DNA of 64,000 bases from Leucocoprinus leucothites (GCA_013368445.1 JAACJO010000002.1:2418001-2482000); one strand, 5' to 3'; positions 31,056 through 43,479 are shown, counted from the stretch's first letter. Program-made: numbers and translations. The notes: a model not told the origin generated them from the sequence alone.

Positions 31056-33976
31056 TCATCCAGGCGGCTCTCGATTCCTGAGATTCCCAGTGCCGTCGAC
31101 GCGAGAACTGACGCTATTAGGCACGGATTCGTATTCCTGGTCGTCGTACTCCTCATCCTCAATGTGAGTCTTCTCCGTGCCAGGTGCAACTGCGTTCTTC
31201 ATCGCAGCATTAACGCCACTCGCAGCTGCGGCTGCACGCTCTCTGGCCCTCCTCCGTCTTTTCAGGACTTTCTTTCGATTCCTGATGGCACGCCTATACT
31301 CTGCATCTTCACCATAAAACAAACTATACTCACAAAATGAGCAAATCCACTCCTCCTGGGGTACAACAAGCTGCGGCAGAGACTGGACGCCGATGTCACT
31401 CTGTCCAGTCCCACTGGTGTCTTTGCGTCTTCTTGGAGGCAGGTCAGCAGATAGGAACTTCAATGCCAGCGGCCACAACAAGCTGGCGTTTGCAGTTTGA
31501 TTGCCTTGCCCATGATTCATTCCAGTACTTCCACCACCACCTGCGGCATGAGGTAGCCTCGAGGGAACATAGTTTCTAAGATGGTGAGGATTTGAAGCGT
31601 TAGCCATGGTTGACCTCTTCTTCTTCTTCCCCTTCTTCGGCGTCGGAGTCTGGCCTTGACTCTGGGTCTGTGAGATCTGAGGCGATGGCGTCTGTGGCTG
31701 AGCCGAGGGTCTGGTTCCCTGCTGTGGCATTTCCAAGAACTCTGCCTGCTGTTCGCCACTCTTCGCATTCATGATCGTCCTCGCCCTCTGCTGCGCTCTC
31801 CTTTTACCCGACTTCCCAGGGCCACCACCTCCGCTTTTTCCGGTTCCAACCACCATCTCAGCCGCTTTGGCAGTTTGTCGGGCCAACTCTGTTGCAAACA
31901 GACTCCGCAATTTCGTAACTTCCTGTTGCATATTGACCAGTCGTTCGGCCGCTATCACGTGTCATACCGAACAGTTAAGAAAACAGAGAAGTGAGGGGAA
32001 GAGTGATGTCAATAAATGGTTCACCACCACCAGAAATAGAAGCAGCCCAAGATGAAGACAAAACCAGGAAAGAGGAAGTAACAGAAACACTCACTGGCGC
32101 TGGCGAGAGAGTACGTGAATTCTCTTGTGGGAAACGGGGCAGCGTCGGGATGCCTTCCAAGTCTTCCAAGAGTGACAGCCCTCGCAGCTCTTATTTTCGC
32201 CCTCTTTGATAACTTCACCCTCACTTCCTTCCCATCTGCACCACCCCAGCCCCACCCTACGTCAAAGGTCTCGTCGGGTTTGCCTCCAGTTCTAACAAAC
32301 GTCGGTCCAACATGAGAGTGTCCGTGATCAGTGTCCGTAGCAGGAGAATTCGGAGATGAGTTTGGAGAAGTAAAAGAGGAAAGCAATGGAGGAAAGTTCT
32401 TCGACAAGGCGTGGTCCAAGGCGAAAGAATCACTAGCTGGCAGGTCACCCATGATGACCTCCAACTGCTTCTTCCTATTTCTGATCAACTCCTTCCTTCG
32501 CAATCCTGCAAGAGTGGCTGGGCTCAGCTGGGGTTTTCTGTGAAGTCGTAGTGTATGTGATCGCGTAGATACTAACTGCGACTGCGGCTCATCGTGACCG
32601 GGCAACGGGCCAAAGACATCCGATACGACACCATTCGATATCATACCAGAACCTGACACCTCCACTGATTCAACTCCGGAATCCAGGCCAAAACCAAGAC
32701 CAAAACTAAACCCCTTCTCACTTCCCCTGTCCGCGCCTGTGGTCGGTTCGTAGCCCGTAGAGTAATGGTGTATATGATGATGATGATGATGATGATGATG
32801 GGGTGGTGAACTTCCAACATTGGCTGGTACCTTCCTCTTTTTCGTGTTACCCTGGCCTTGTTGGTTTGCATGATCCGTATAATCTTCCCTCTCATCTCCA
32901 TCTGCTTCATCATGTCCCCGACCAACACCGACAGCAACATAACCGCTCTCCACCGCGTTGGCCGGGTGTGCGGTACTCGTAACCCCACTGGCATTTATAC
33001 TATCATCGAAGGTTTCGCTCTCATTTGGCGGTGTAGCAATATAATCAGCTGCAACGTGGTCCATTCTAGAGCTCGAGACAGGGGGAAGAGGTGCAAGAGG
33101 AGCACCGACACTTGTACCAAATTCGGTTTCACTGTATCCCATTGAATGATAGTAACTTCGTAATGCCATTCGCGCTGATAACGAGTCCGCGTGAGCTAGC
33201 AACCGATCGGTTTCAGTGCGCAAGAAGAATTGATCCTGCAACTCTCCTTCCGTGACTTCTGAACCTAATTGTTCAGTTCGGTCGGGTCCATCTTGATTAA
33301 CGTGTTGCTTAGTTAATGACCGAAAAAATGGTGGGCGGTAGGGTGTTTCTGTGAGCTGTCGCGATTCTTCGTCATAACTGGAAATATCAGAAGGGGGCGG
33401 AGGAGTTGCCGTCGTTGAAAGAGGTGCGAAATTAGTTGGAGGAGGTTTGGGTTCTAGCGGGAGAAAGGGCTCCCCAGCGTCATCTCCACCATCGCCAATA
33501 CCTCCATCATCAACCTCTGGCTCCGGAAGAACAGAAGCAACGCGGAGAATCTCTTCGGGAAGAAAAAACTCAGGGGCCAATCGCCAGTCATATTGCGATC
33601 GCTCAGCATCTACAGTCGAAGGCAAGGGATCCGATGCATGAGCGATGTCTGGTTGCAATTGCTGAGTGGGATGTGTGTGATATGAAGAGATGTATGATGA
33701 ATGGGAATTCGACTGTGAAAGCAGGGGCGAATTGATTCCGGTAGAATTGGGTGTAATGTTCACATTAGCTTCAGGATTGAAATTGAAAGAGGCGTGTCGA
33801 CGTTTAGGGAGTGGTTTGACGCGGCGAAGGGTAGGGAAGTCCGGAATGTCGAACAGTGGGGGTGAGATTGTCTGGTACATAGTCATATGAGCTCTTGTCC
33901 TATCTGAGTGTTGACGGGTGTCTCGGAAGGCAGTAGTGGAATAGATGAGGCTTCGTAAGAGTCGGTTTGAAAGCAT
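31056..33976 (-). CDS. Conserved fungal protein of unknown function, about 925 aa
   Basis: Two exons, 33976-32095 and 31951-31056, joined over a 143-nt intron (donor GTGAGTG, acceptor GATAG). Start alternatives are Met codons at 33886 and 33880, before YQTISPPLFDIPD. Visible parts: a disordered N-terminal half with a histidine run (9 His, codons of a GATGAT run at about 32772-32802), a basic LSKRAKIRAARAVTLGRLGR segment, a predicted coiled stretch at the exon junction (ERLVNMQQEVTKLRSLFATEL), a Lys-rich patch, and near the C-terminus WICSFCEYSLFYG followed by a strongly basic helix. The CxxC pair in this last part suggests metal binding, but a second pair is lacking. I recall similar C-termini in other fungi without a known role. 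Confidence 0.68.
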
Positions 33977-35129
33977 AGAATGTCAGGCGAGATCGAATGA
34001 ATTATCAAGATAGCCAGGTGAAAAGTGGCAAGAGAGCGAACATGTATGATGGAAACCGATGAGTTGCAAGCGATAAACCCGTTTAAGACTGAAATGGATA
34101 CTCACCTTGTACTAAGGAAGAAGCGATGGTATCAAAATCAAAATGTAGCTGATTTGTCTTGAGGTTCTATGAGTGACGCAATTGGGTATGGTCAGGTTTC
34201 TGTGGCAAGAGAGCAAGAAAGGAAAGTGGCAAGAAGTGGAAGAAGTATATATGGATGGAGGATAAAGAACTGTGTCTCTACAAGATCAAGACAGCAGAAG
34301 CAAAGACAAGTCCTTCTTAGATGCGGACAATGAACCATGCGTAAGGTTATGAGAACGTGTAAGAATCCCGAGAGGGAGAGCAGGTGCCGAAGAGGACAGC
34401 GTGGCGAGTGACGGTGACTAGTAGCAATGATGCCCCTCGGTTGCGTAGGCAGCGGGGACAAAAGAATACCTTTGAGGCCATAAAATACCAATGAGAACGC
34501 ACCATTGCTTGTGGATCTCAGTCGCATGAGCAAAAAGCAGGAAAGTGAAAGAAGACACAAAGCGAAAACGACAGCGACTGAAAGAGCGTCGACTCACCAG
34601 CTGATTGTGGCAGCAGAGCACCAAGCTGAAAGCTCTGCACAATGACTCGAACCTGCAAGTATGCAAGGAAGATGGTGGGGCTGTGGGTCGAAACTCGAGA
34701 CCAGAAGCTCGAGGTGGAAGAGAGAGCGAAAGGATGTTATTACCAGATGTCACGATCCTGAGGGTGATTACGGAGGCTCCCACTACTACCGGCCAGCTTT
34801 CCCGCAATCCTCGCTACCTCTTGTCACCAATACACCGTTGTTCTGACTTGTAGTCCGGCTTCGTGCTGGTATTTGTGGCGAATATTGAGCTGATTACAGG
34901 GACGAAATTTACATTTGGGCTTACGGAAACTGGGCCATTTCCACTGACAAGTGAGCGGCTTTTCACTCCAGTGAATGAATGCAGGCTCAAGAAATATTTG
35001 CAGCGTGCATGTGATATATTCCTGCTCCATTTCCGTCAACACCGGACTCTGGGGCAGGCCAGCGGCTATTCCTCTCCGGGCTACCATTTAGACTGTAACT
35101 CGTAGAAGCATCCACCACTGTCAGTGACC
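33977..35129. other. Divergent intergenic region, 1.15 kb
   Basis: Between the start of the unknown 925-aa gene (minus) and the GFA-domain gene (plus). It probably carries both promoters and 5' leaders. No reading frame in it shows family motifs. Confidence 0.4.
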
Positions 35130-35655
35130 ATGTCCACCGTTAAACCAGGAACATGCCTTTGCAAGACAATACGCTACGAGGTAACCGGTGACCCATTCCA
35201 TTATGTGTTATGTCACTGCGACAACTGCAAAAGAGCCGCCGGGTCTGCCTTCATGGCTCACTCCTATTGGAAGCCCGAGGTAAATACCGGTTTGTTTCTT
35301 TTGAATAATACACCTATCCGAGCCTCATAACCTCCTCAGCAACTGAAGATAACCCAAGGAGAGCCTTCCATTCGCCACTACTCGGACAATGACACTCAGA
35401 GCGGCAATACCATTATCCGATCCTTCTGTTTCATTTGCGGCTCGTCCTTGTTCGTCAAGGCGGCAAAAGGCGATTTCATGATTGCCCAGCCCGGCGCCAT
35501 CGAAGGGCACCAGGCCTGGAGTGAGTTCCTGTTGTGTGCCCCCTCCTTTCAGTCTTCTAATTGAATGGTTAGCTCCTAAGAAGGAAGTTTTTGCTGAAAG
35601 CAGGGCAGCGTGGCTGAGGGACATCGCATTCGCATCAAATAAAGCCAAGTTGTAG
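35130..35655 (+). CDS. GFA / CENP-V domain protein, 137 aa
   Basis: Small zinc-binding protein of the glutathione-dependent formaldehyde-activating enzyme (GFA) superfamily. Exons 35130-35279, 35340-35520 and 35573-35655 join in phase. The hallmark cysteines are present: GTCLCKTIRYEV, then LCHCDNCKRAAGSAFM, and RSFCFICGSSLFV in exon 2. Length is normal for the family. The substrate cannot be predicted: members range from glutathione adduct chemistry to proteins with no known activity. An alternative acceptor (TTTCAG at about 35551) exists for the last exon. Confidence 0.85.
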
Positions 35656-36551
35656 CTCCCCGTCTTTTGTCGGTACCGCTCAGAACATCTTGGATCATGC
35701 ACTGGACGATTCTAGCTTTCTTGGCACCTGCAACATGGTACATCTTCGACTTACGAGATCACCTATGCATGAAGGCTACGATTGTGGCCCCTTGTAATCC
35801 ATGAACGCGCCACGAAGTGTGAATCGCAGAGCCACGCCCCTCAGTCTCCACCATAAACCCATTTTCTTGCTCTGAACGTTAGCTAAAACCATCTAGGTGT
35901 CTTATTACATAGGGTGTACTTATTCATCCCGGGTGCGGGAAGGGATCGGATCTCCAAGGGAGCACAAGCGAATCCTCGTGTTCATCCCCACATTCTGGCG
36001 CCCAAGCCTCGTGCTGTTCTTAAGGTTTTGATACAACCACCTCACGAAGACAGCTTTCTGCGGTTCTGAGGTTCCAGCCCTTCATAAACCCTTCTAATCC
36101 AACAATCCAAATTTACAATCAGTATCATCGCAGCATGTTATCTTACTCTAAGCAAGTTTTTTCTCGAGAAGGCAAGGTCAATTGATCAGAGTACCGACAA
36201 AATATATCTAGGACGGTGCCCCCGAGCACCAGAAGCACTTTTACGAACGTTGGAAGGCGACCTGCGACTCAGAGCTCTCAGACTCTTTTCATTGGTTTGA
36301 GTGGGGAAAAAGACTGTATGAAGAAACCCCGCTCGCGTTTGGCCCCCCAGTTCTTGCTATGTTGATATATTAAGGGATCGAACATGATATTAATGACGAG
36401 TGCGGCATGAGAATAGATTGAAGTTTGACGGACTTTGGGCTTAGCCGATCAGGGAACAACATCTGGACAAGTGGCTCTACTCAGGCTCCATCACACGGGG
36501 TTCATAATCCCTACCCTCCATGTCCCAGAGCATGAAATGGTGTAGCCTGAC
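35656..36551. other. Intergenic region, 0.9 kb
   Basis: Between the GFA gene and the F-box relic. No coding signal or repeat recognised. Confidence 0.4.
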
Positions 36552-37716
36552 TTATTTGAGCGTGGGCATACCTACTTTTTCCCCGTGAGCTAGGTAATGA
36601 TATCTTCCCAAACGTTTGAGAAGTCCAAGTTGAGAACAAGTCCTCAACAGATAAAATGATGGTAGAGGGTTGGGAGTAACTTTCTTGGCACTCACCAATG
36701 ACTTCCGAAGATCTGTAAACTCGAGAGTGGCGAGCACCCGAGTGACCTGGCCAAAGAAACGCTCGTCGCCCACTATCGGTTCAGGTGGATCCTCAGATGT
36801 CTCAGTAAAGCACAGTTTGTGTAGTGCAGGGATGTTTGTGCAACCAAAAAGTTGTCGGTCCTAATCGAATATTGTTCCCGGTGTTACGCCTCCATGAACG
36901 GAAATGTAACTCGATGCCCAAACCACGGTGCAACAAGAGCGTGTACGGCCCTCTGATCTGCTTGACTTGGACCCGAACAATGTTTTGGCATCAAAACAGG
37001 AGCTTGATGCATGTACTGATTGGGGTACCGCATAATCCGAGCAAAGTGAAAGAGAAGGGACCTTACTTATTGTCTGATCGCAGTAGTTTGGTTCACGGAG
37101 GGAAGGCGTTTCAAGGCTTGTAACTGGTCAAGCCGTAGCCTATAATACAAAGAAAGGATTTTCCAGGGCCAGGTGAACGTAATCTCCGCGACGTTCTTTA
37201 GACCTCCGATCACCAGGGGATTAAGCCACGAGAATGCAGTGGATGGAAGGCGTAGGATAAGAGTTGACGCCCTCAGGAGATTGGAAACAAAATGGAGTCA
37301 ATGGATGCATGAATGTCACATATCGAAGGTCCTTTGTTTCGGAGACACGGGTATCAAAGAGAAAAACAAGTTGCAGGGGAATGTCTTTTTGGTTTTCGAT
37401 GTATATCTTCATCGGCGAGGGGTTAAGTCGCCGGCCAGTGAATTATTACATGAAACCAGCGGGTGTCCTTAAGGCCAGGGTTGACCAGACTGTGCCGCCC
37501 CATTTGACGACACCTTATCGTGTACTGGAAAATACTTACACGAGAACAAACAGGGGTTGTAGGGAAGCACTGACATGAAGGGATATAGACGGAAATGGAA
37601 GTAGAAGGCCGCTGATCAACCCGAAAATGAGCCACGAGGAAAAGGGTTTCGTAAGGGAGTTTTCCAACCGGAGACTGAATCATGTTCAGTCGTTGAAGGA
37701 GCGCGACCTTCTCCAT
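36552..37716 (-). pseudogene. Decayed F-box/LRR-like gene
   Basis: Relic of the same F-box family as 4524, 7382 and 17741. In order along the minus strand: an F-box start (SPVGKLPYETLFLVAHF), in another frame VVKWGGTVWSTLALRTPA (compare the WRDIVVSTPSLWTS block of the intact genes), then IYIENQKDIPLQLVFLFD (compare LHLQNSKTLPLQLAFSWD), and near the end QVTRVLATLEFTDL (compare LPGCLSTLEL). Stops and frame changes separate these blocks and no introns rescue them. Confidence 0.6.
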
Positions 37717-38156
37717 CCTACGCGATTGGTTTTCATTCCGGGAGATAGCGGTTAATTTTGAATGAAGTAAACCTCTTTAAGCGGGCTTATCGTCAGAATT
37801 TCGGAGGTCTTAGATGCTTGCCGTTGTGGATTCGGTGGCGCGGACGAAAGGCAGCAGGGTTGCCACTGGGAAGGAGGCCACTAGCTTTGAACGTGTTCTC
37901 TTGGGGTATGACTTGTGGCCTATCATCTACACAGTCAAGCAACCGAATGATCACGATTCATCACGCGAATCGAGAGCGATCTTCCCTTTCTGAATCTTTA
38001 TCCATGAGACTGAATTCGGCTCGGTGTAGAGTTGACTTGAGCTCTTCAAGAATTTCATCGGATGTTTTGAACAATTCCTCTATCTTCCTCAAATAGCATC
38101 ACATAAAACGACTAACTTAACATAAGGAAAGACCATCTAACACTTAGTGGATGCCA
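37717..38156. other. Intergenic region, 0.44 kb
   Basis: Between the decayed F-box relic and the 3' end of the intact F-box gene. I see nothing distinctive in it. Confidence 0.4.
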
Positions 38157-39719
38157 TCACGTCCAGCTGACTTCTTTACCCCCGACGAGAATCCTCAAAC
38201 GGCCGGCATGAATGACAGTGAGAACCTTCAACTTCTCACTGGCCTCTGGAGACCACTGCACCTTCTCCGCAGGATCAATCTCCAAGCTGAACAGCGGCCT
38301 GTGCTGCAATGTCCTGATCCGTTCCGGTAGGACCTCCGCGATAGCGTCAGTCAACTCCAGAGGGAATCTCTTGTCATAATCCGCGAAGGTCCCCTCGATT
38401 TTTAACCTTGTCAAATTTGGCAGGAAGTTACGTTGAGGAGGCGACGTGTCGTCGTTGGATGAAGAGGAGAAAGATGAAGCCCCAAATCGCTCCAAGATGT
38501 ATTGCGCATATTCGCACTTTTCCAAAACCAGAGTTTCAAGTTGGGGCAGAGAATATAAGATGTCTATGAGATAATCCACCTCCAAAGTATCTGTCGAGTG
38601 GAAGGTTTTCAGTGTGCTCGGCAGAGTTTCGAACCAAGGCAAGAGACGAGGTGGAATATCACCATGGAATTGAAGGTAACGTAATGAAGGGAAACGGAAA
38701 TGTTGCAGGTGTCGATCCCATGGGTGGTATACACCTGTCCACTCGAGATGTTCGATATGATTGAGAACAGAAAGGGTTCCATTGGATGGCGGTGTAGTGT
38801 AGCTAACTCGGGGGAATCGCGGGAGTCGTGTGCGGAATGAGATGATATTCCGACCCATAAGGTGATACGTTAAATCTAAGGGCATGTCACGGAGGGTCAA
38901 GGAGAGTAGCTGGTGAATTGGGAGGGAAACTAGATCTTGAATACCGCGAAGCGAGACGTGCCGGAGAGAAGGAACATTGTCTATCGTGGTGAGGGTAAAT
39001 TGGTGCTTAGGTTGACTGGTGGTGATAGCAAGGGTGTGCATGTTAATGAAACCGTTTGAAAGACAGGGAATCCACGCGGATGGAGGGTTCGATAATACCA
39101 ACATGTGTGTCTTGAACATCGTTTCTTGGGAACAAAGAGCGTCGCCAAGAAATTGAATGGGTCCTACAATACTGTCGTCCACCATTCCAGCGGCTATTGT
39201 CCAGTGGAACACAATCTGGACGCTTAACCCTAGGGGCCCAACATTTCGTGTATAAAGGCATAGGAGGGCAGCAGCAGCTTTGCAGTCTGGGGTGTTAAGG
39301 AACGGTCGCAGGTCAAGAGCGACCCACAAGCCGGGTGTATCCCATGCAACTTGGCGCCAATAGGTACACACGGCACCTAACCCAAGCGGCTTAGGTAGTA
39401 TCTCGTCTCGTGTGAGAGGTTCCGCCACGGCACTCTCCACTGGCTCATCTCCTTCAAGAGACTGAAGGTTGATGCGAGGAGAGAATGAAGGTGTTGGATA
39501 AGCATATGTGAAAATATCAGAAAGAAGTTCCTGCGGGAGGGAGCGTGTGGCTGCAGACTGCCTGTTTATTTTACGACGGACGGCAGCACGTCGAGATTGG
39601 AGTTCACGGATGAGTGCGTCGATACGCTGAGCTTCTGCCTGGAGGAAAGAAGAGTCATCTGAGAGGAACGTTTCCGCATATTTCGTGTTGCCACAATGAG
39701 GGCATATGTTTCCACTCAT
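38157..39719 (-). CDS. F-box protein with N-terminal CPHC motif, 520 aa
   Basis: Intronless. It starts with a short metal-binding-like CPHCG segment (residues 6-10). A helical stretch follows (LQAEAQRIDALIRELQSRRAAVRRKINRQ). The F-box is at about 57-110 (TRSLPQELLSDIFTYAYP, then LGAVCTYWRQVAWDTPGLWVALDL). Irregular leucine-rich segments and the family tail LRILVGGKEVSW complete it. This domain order matches the broken gene at 15305-17048 more than the short family at 4524. Probable SCF adaptor. Its start lies 202 bp from that of ADE16/17. Confidence 0.83.
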   Translation of the reverse strand: MSGNICPHCGNTKYAETFLSDDSSFLQAEAQRIDALIRELQSRRAAVRRKINRQSAATRSLPQELLSDIFTYAYPTPSFSPRINLQSLEGDEPVESAVAEPLTRDEILPKPLGLGAVCTYWRQVAWDTPGLWVALDLRPFLNTPDCKAAAALLCLYTRNVGPLGLSVQIVFHWTIAAGMVDDSIVGPIQFLGDALCSQETMFKTHMLVLSNPPSAWIPCLSNGFINMHTLAITTSQPKHQFTLTTIDNVPSLRHVSLRGIQDLVSLPIHQLLSLTLRDMPLDLTYHLMGRNIISFRTRLPRFPRVSYTTPPSNGTLSVLNHIEHLEWTGVYHPWDRHLQHFRFPSLRYLQFHGDIPPRLLPWFETLPSTLKTFHSTDTLEVDYLIDILYSLPQLETLVLEKCEYAQYILERFGASSFSSSSNDDTSPPQRNFLPNLTRLKIEGTFADYDKRFPLELTDAIAEVLPERIRTLQHRPLFSLEIDPAEKVQWSPEASEKLKVLTVIHAGRLRILVGGKEVSWT

Positions 39720-39921
39720 GTCTTGTCAGACTGATGTTGCCGGCTCGACAAGGCAGTGAGATCTGAATTGGTCCACGTGGAAATGAGGAAAGCAAGCGGT
39801 GTTAGATATTTGGCTATGTTTAGATTTAACCTTGAGATCTTATCTTAGCGCAGATTAGATATCTAAACTTGGAAACGTCGATCGATTCCGCGAAATTTCT
39901 CTTCACCAACCCCAAACCACA

Positions 39922-42066
39922 ATGTCACAGCACATTGGTGTGTACGTTCAACTTCCCACCTGAATAAACTCACATTGGAATAGCTCTTCTGTCGGTGTAC
40001 GACAAAGCAAATCTCCTTGAGCTCGCCAAGGGCTTACAAGAGTCTGGTGTGCGGTTGTTGGGATCAGGAGGGACTGCGAAGAAGATCAGAGACGCGGGGA
40101 TCCCTATTGAGTGAATTACCGGGTAGTTGAATTATCAAGTGCCGGCTATTGACTATTCCTCCTTGTACAGAGATGTTTCTGACATCACAAAGGCCCCTGA
40201 GATGCTGGGCGGCCGCGTCAAGACTCTCCATCCTGCAGTCCACGGAGGCAAGTCTATTTGCTTCTTACCCTAGGCTCCAGATATTTATCTTATACGTTAT
40301 CAGGTATTCTTGCACGCTCCATTCCCTCGGATGAGGCAGACCTCGCTGCTCAATCCATCTCCCCCATCTCCATCGTTGTCTGCAACCTTTACCCCTTTAC
40401 CCAAACCGTCGCCAAGCCCAACTGCACACTCCCTGAAGCAATTGAGGAAATTGACATTGGCGGTGTCACCCTCCTCCGCGCAGCGGCCAAGAACCATGCT
40501 CGCGTATCAATCTTATCTGACCCTGCGGACTATGCTTCCTTCCTCGAAGCGTGGAAGAACGGTCAGGGTGATGTTGGTCAGGGCTTAAGGAGCAAGCTTG
40601 CGCTCAAAGCATTCGAGCAAACTGCCAAGTACGATGAGGCTATCAGTGGATACTTCAGGGAACAGTATGCTTCGAGCGATCTAAGCCCGGAAAAACGAGT
40701 TGCCCCTGTGCAGAGGATGCCTTTGAGATACGGCGCGAACCCGCATCAGAAACCTGCTCAAGCATATGTCGAGGAGGGAGACCTTCCTTTCAAGGGTTCG
40801 TTGCATTTCTCTCTCTCAATTTTGATGAATTTCATTGATCCAGTTTTTAGCTCTTTGTGGTTCACCTGGATACATTAACCTCTTGGATGCACTGAATTCC
40901 TATGCTCTCGTAAAGGAACTCCAAGAAGCTCTCGGCCTCCCGGCTGCAGCTTCATTCAAGCATGTTTCCCCCGCAGGAGCCGCCGTCGGCATTGAACTTG
41001 ACGAAACCGAGAAGAAGGTTTATGGAGTTGATGATCTTAAGGAGCCTCTAACCCCCCTGGCCTCCGCTTACGCTCGCGCCCGTGGTACGCCGATCGCTGA
41101 TTTTATTCCTATTAGGCTGATAAGATTTGTGGCGTTTATCTAGGCGCCGACCGTATGTCTTCCTTCGGTGACTTTGTCGCCCTGTCTGCTCCCTGCGATC
41201 TTGCAACCGCCCGCATCATCTCTCGCGAGGTTTCCGATGGTATTATCGCTCCAGGATGTACCCCTGAGGCACTTGATGTCCTCAGAAAAAAGAAGGGAGG
41301 AAAATACTGTGTACTTGAGGTCCGTCCTTGTTTCCCCTCACAGCAACACCATTCCCCCAATCTCCGCATATAGATGGACCCGAAATATACTCCCCCCACA
41401 GTAGAGACAAAACAAGTGTACGGCGTCTCCCTCCAACAAATCCGCAACAATGCTGTCATCTCTCCATCCATGTTCACCAACCTCGTTTCCACCAACAAAG
41501 ACCTTCCAAAACAAGCCATCACGGACCTCATTGTCGCCACCCTCGCACTCAAATACACCCAATCCAACTCTGTAGCCTATGCCTACAGGGGAGCGACCAT
41601 CGGTATCGGTGCAGGCCAACAAAGCCGTATTCACTGCACTCGCCTCGCAGGTGGCAAAGCCGATTTGTGGTGGTTACGTTTCCACCCCCGCACTCTCGCA
41701 CTTCCATTCAAAAAGGGTGTCAAGCGTGCAGAAAAAGCTAATGCTATTGATTTGTATGTATCTGGAGAGGAATTGGAAGGGGGTGAGAAGGCACAGTGGG
41801 AGAGTTTATTCGAGGAGGGGGAGAAGGAGAAGTTGGAAAAGTTGAGTGAGGAGGAGAAGAAGGGTTGGGCGAAAAAATTGGATAGCGTTGCGTGTTCGAG
41901 TGATGCGTTCTTCCCGTTCCCGGACAATGTGCATAGAGCGAGAAAGAGTGGTGTGAGGTATCTTGCGGCGCCGAGTGGGAGTGTTATGGACGCGGAGTGT
42001 ATTAAGGCGGCAGATGAGTCGGGGATGGTGTTTGCTCATACTGATGTTAGGTTGTTCCATCATTAG
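39922..42066 (+). CDS. ADE17: Bifunctional AICAR transformylase / IMP cyclohydrolase
   Basis: Catalyses the last two steps of purine synthesis: formylation of AICAR with 10-formyl-THF, then ring closure to IMP. Seven exons, 39922-39937, 39984-40110, 40171-40247, 40304-40795, 40851-41084, 41144-41319 and 41374-42066, join in phase to 604 residues, close to the usual 592. The MGS-like cyclohydrolase domain carries [42 protein letters not shown] and [14 protein letters not shown]. The transformylase domain has RYGANPHQ, the Lys-His pair in SFKHVSPAG and [10 protein letters not shown]. The third intron (40248-40303) has a GC donor. Yeast has two copies, ADE16 and ADE17; the symbol is by similarity only. 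Confidence 0.93.
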
Positions 42067-42344
42067 ACGCAGAAAAGGAATTTACAAGGAATATGAAAAT
42101 CGCAAAACTACGGGAAGGTAGACGTCTGTTGGGTACATATTTTTGACTTGAATTATGTTGTATGTACTTGGAATGCATGTACTTGAAATTATGTAGACTG
42201 CGAATGCGAAGAATCGAACTAATACAGCATATAAGGGGGAGGACAGTCCGGGAGTAGCAATGCACAACTACATTCATCCGTAGAACGAGCATTCATCCCC
42301 AACGTCGATGTGCGTAACCACCACCTGCTCATGAAGTGCTCTAT

Positions 42345-43479
42345 TCAAGGTTTATTTTCGTGACTTGAGACCTTGGCCTGGGCTTGAAGGCGTACCCTTT
42401 CAGCCACTAAATCAGAACCCCACTCTTTGACTTCCGGGTGGTTGAGTTTGGGAATGCTGCTATCAAGGAACGGTTGAAGTTCCTTGTTGTGGCGTTTTTC
42501 GTATTCGAGGGCTAATTACAGTCAATTCAGTATTTAACCTTTCAGGATTCAGTGCTAAGAATACCTTGGGATGCCATTTCGAAGCGGTCGAGGTCTGGAG
42601 TAGTGAGTTGGAAAGTATTCCGATAATAGAGGAGGGATTTTCATCACCTTTAACGAATTTAGCCTCAGGGGTTTTGCCCTCTTCGTATTCCTGAGTGTAC
42701 AGCATCGTGTTAGCTTGCTGTAGGATGAAATGCTAGAGTTCGACTTACATGCCACAAAGCTTCTATCCTTTGAGCAGCAGGCGAGTCGTGCAGCATGTCG
42801 TGCACGAAGTTGTGCATCGCCTCTACCTCGAGGCGGGCTTTTGTTTCTTTTGGTATACCTTCTCTCGGAGCAATATCTCCAACTGCATTCAAAAACGTTC
42901 AGTATCTTGTTAAGCAACTCACAACGGACAAGGAAAGAAACGAACCTTGTGCTTCGGCGAGGTCATGTACGACACACATCATTACGCACCTATGAAGTGT
43001 AGTTAGTTATCGGTCAATTGGTACAGCAGTAGGAGGCAGACTTTGGTACGTCTAGTTTATCGTCAGAAGTACACATGGCGAGTACCGCCATGCGATACAT
43101 GTGGTCCGAAATACTGCACATTTAGAAGGTTCAGACATTTAGTGCTTCAGACCGAATGATGATGCGGCTGTAGACCTTTCGGCGTCTGGGATCTAGCGTA
43201 AAGTTCAGTCCATAATTTCTTGCGAAGAGACAAATGTGAGCGAACATTATTGTTCAGCCAACCAGTACGTTTCTGTGTCTGGGGTTGCTGTCAAAATCTA
43301 TCCCCTTGAAAGGATGATATCGCCACCTTTAAACGCTCCAAGATATGGAAAAACGCAAGCCTGTCGACAGCCTGATCTCCTGTACCCTCATACAGAGGCG
43401 GAAACTCGCGCTTTTGCATGTTTTGTGCCATTGCAAACCGACGTACAAAGGTAGAGCGCGAAAGAGATAAAATCCGCAT
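42345..43479 (-). CDS. HD-domain 5'-deoxynucleotidase (HDDC2/YGK1 family)
   Basis: Metal-dependent phosphohydrolase acting on deoxynucleoside 5'-monophosphates. Nine exons: 43479-43327, 43278-43246, 43192-43176, 43113-43042, 42989-42946, 42882-42749, 42690-42648, 42594-42565 and 42511-42345, all in phase, giving 230 residues. Motifs: LKTQKRTGW, IPDAESISDHMYRM (metal-binding His72), CVVHDLAEAQVGDI (His100-Asp101, the HD pair), EALWHEYEEG and KDLDRFEMASQALEYE. Length fits the family. The third exon is 17 nt and is required for the conserved PDAE-SISDHM sequence. A downstream Met (MAQNMQ) could be an alternative start. The gene is head-to-head with the TBC gene, 111 bp between starts. Confidence 0.88.

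Noticed and set aside
32772..32802. GATGAT trinucleotide run considered as a stand-alone microsatellite
   Set aside because: It encodes the histidine run of the 925-aa protein, so it is described there.
34192..34807. Two overlapping minus-strand frames upstream of the unknown 925-aa gene
   Set aside because: They look like Cys/Leu/Ser-rich chance frames in a promoter or leader region; no motif.
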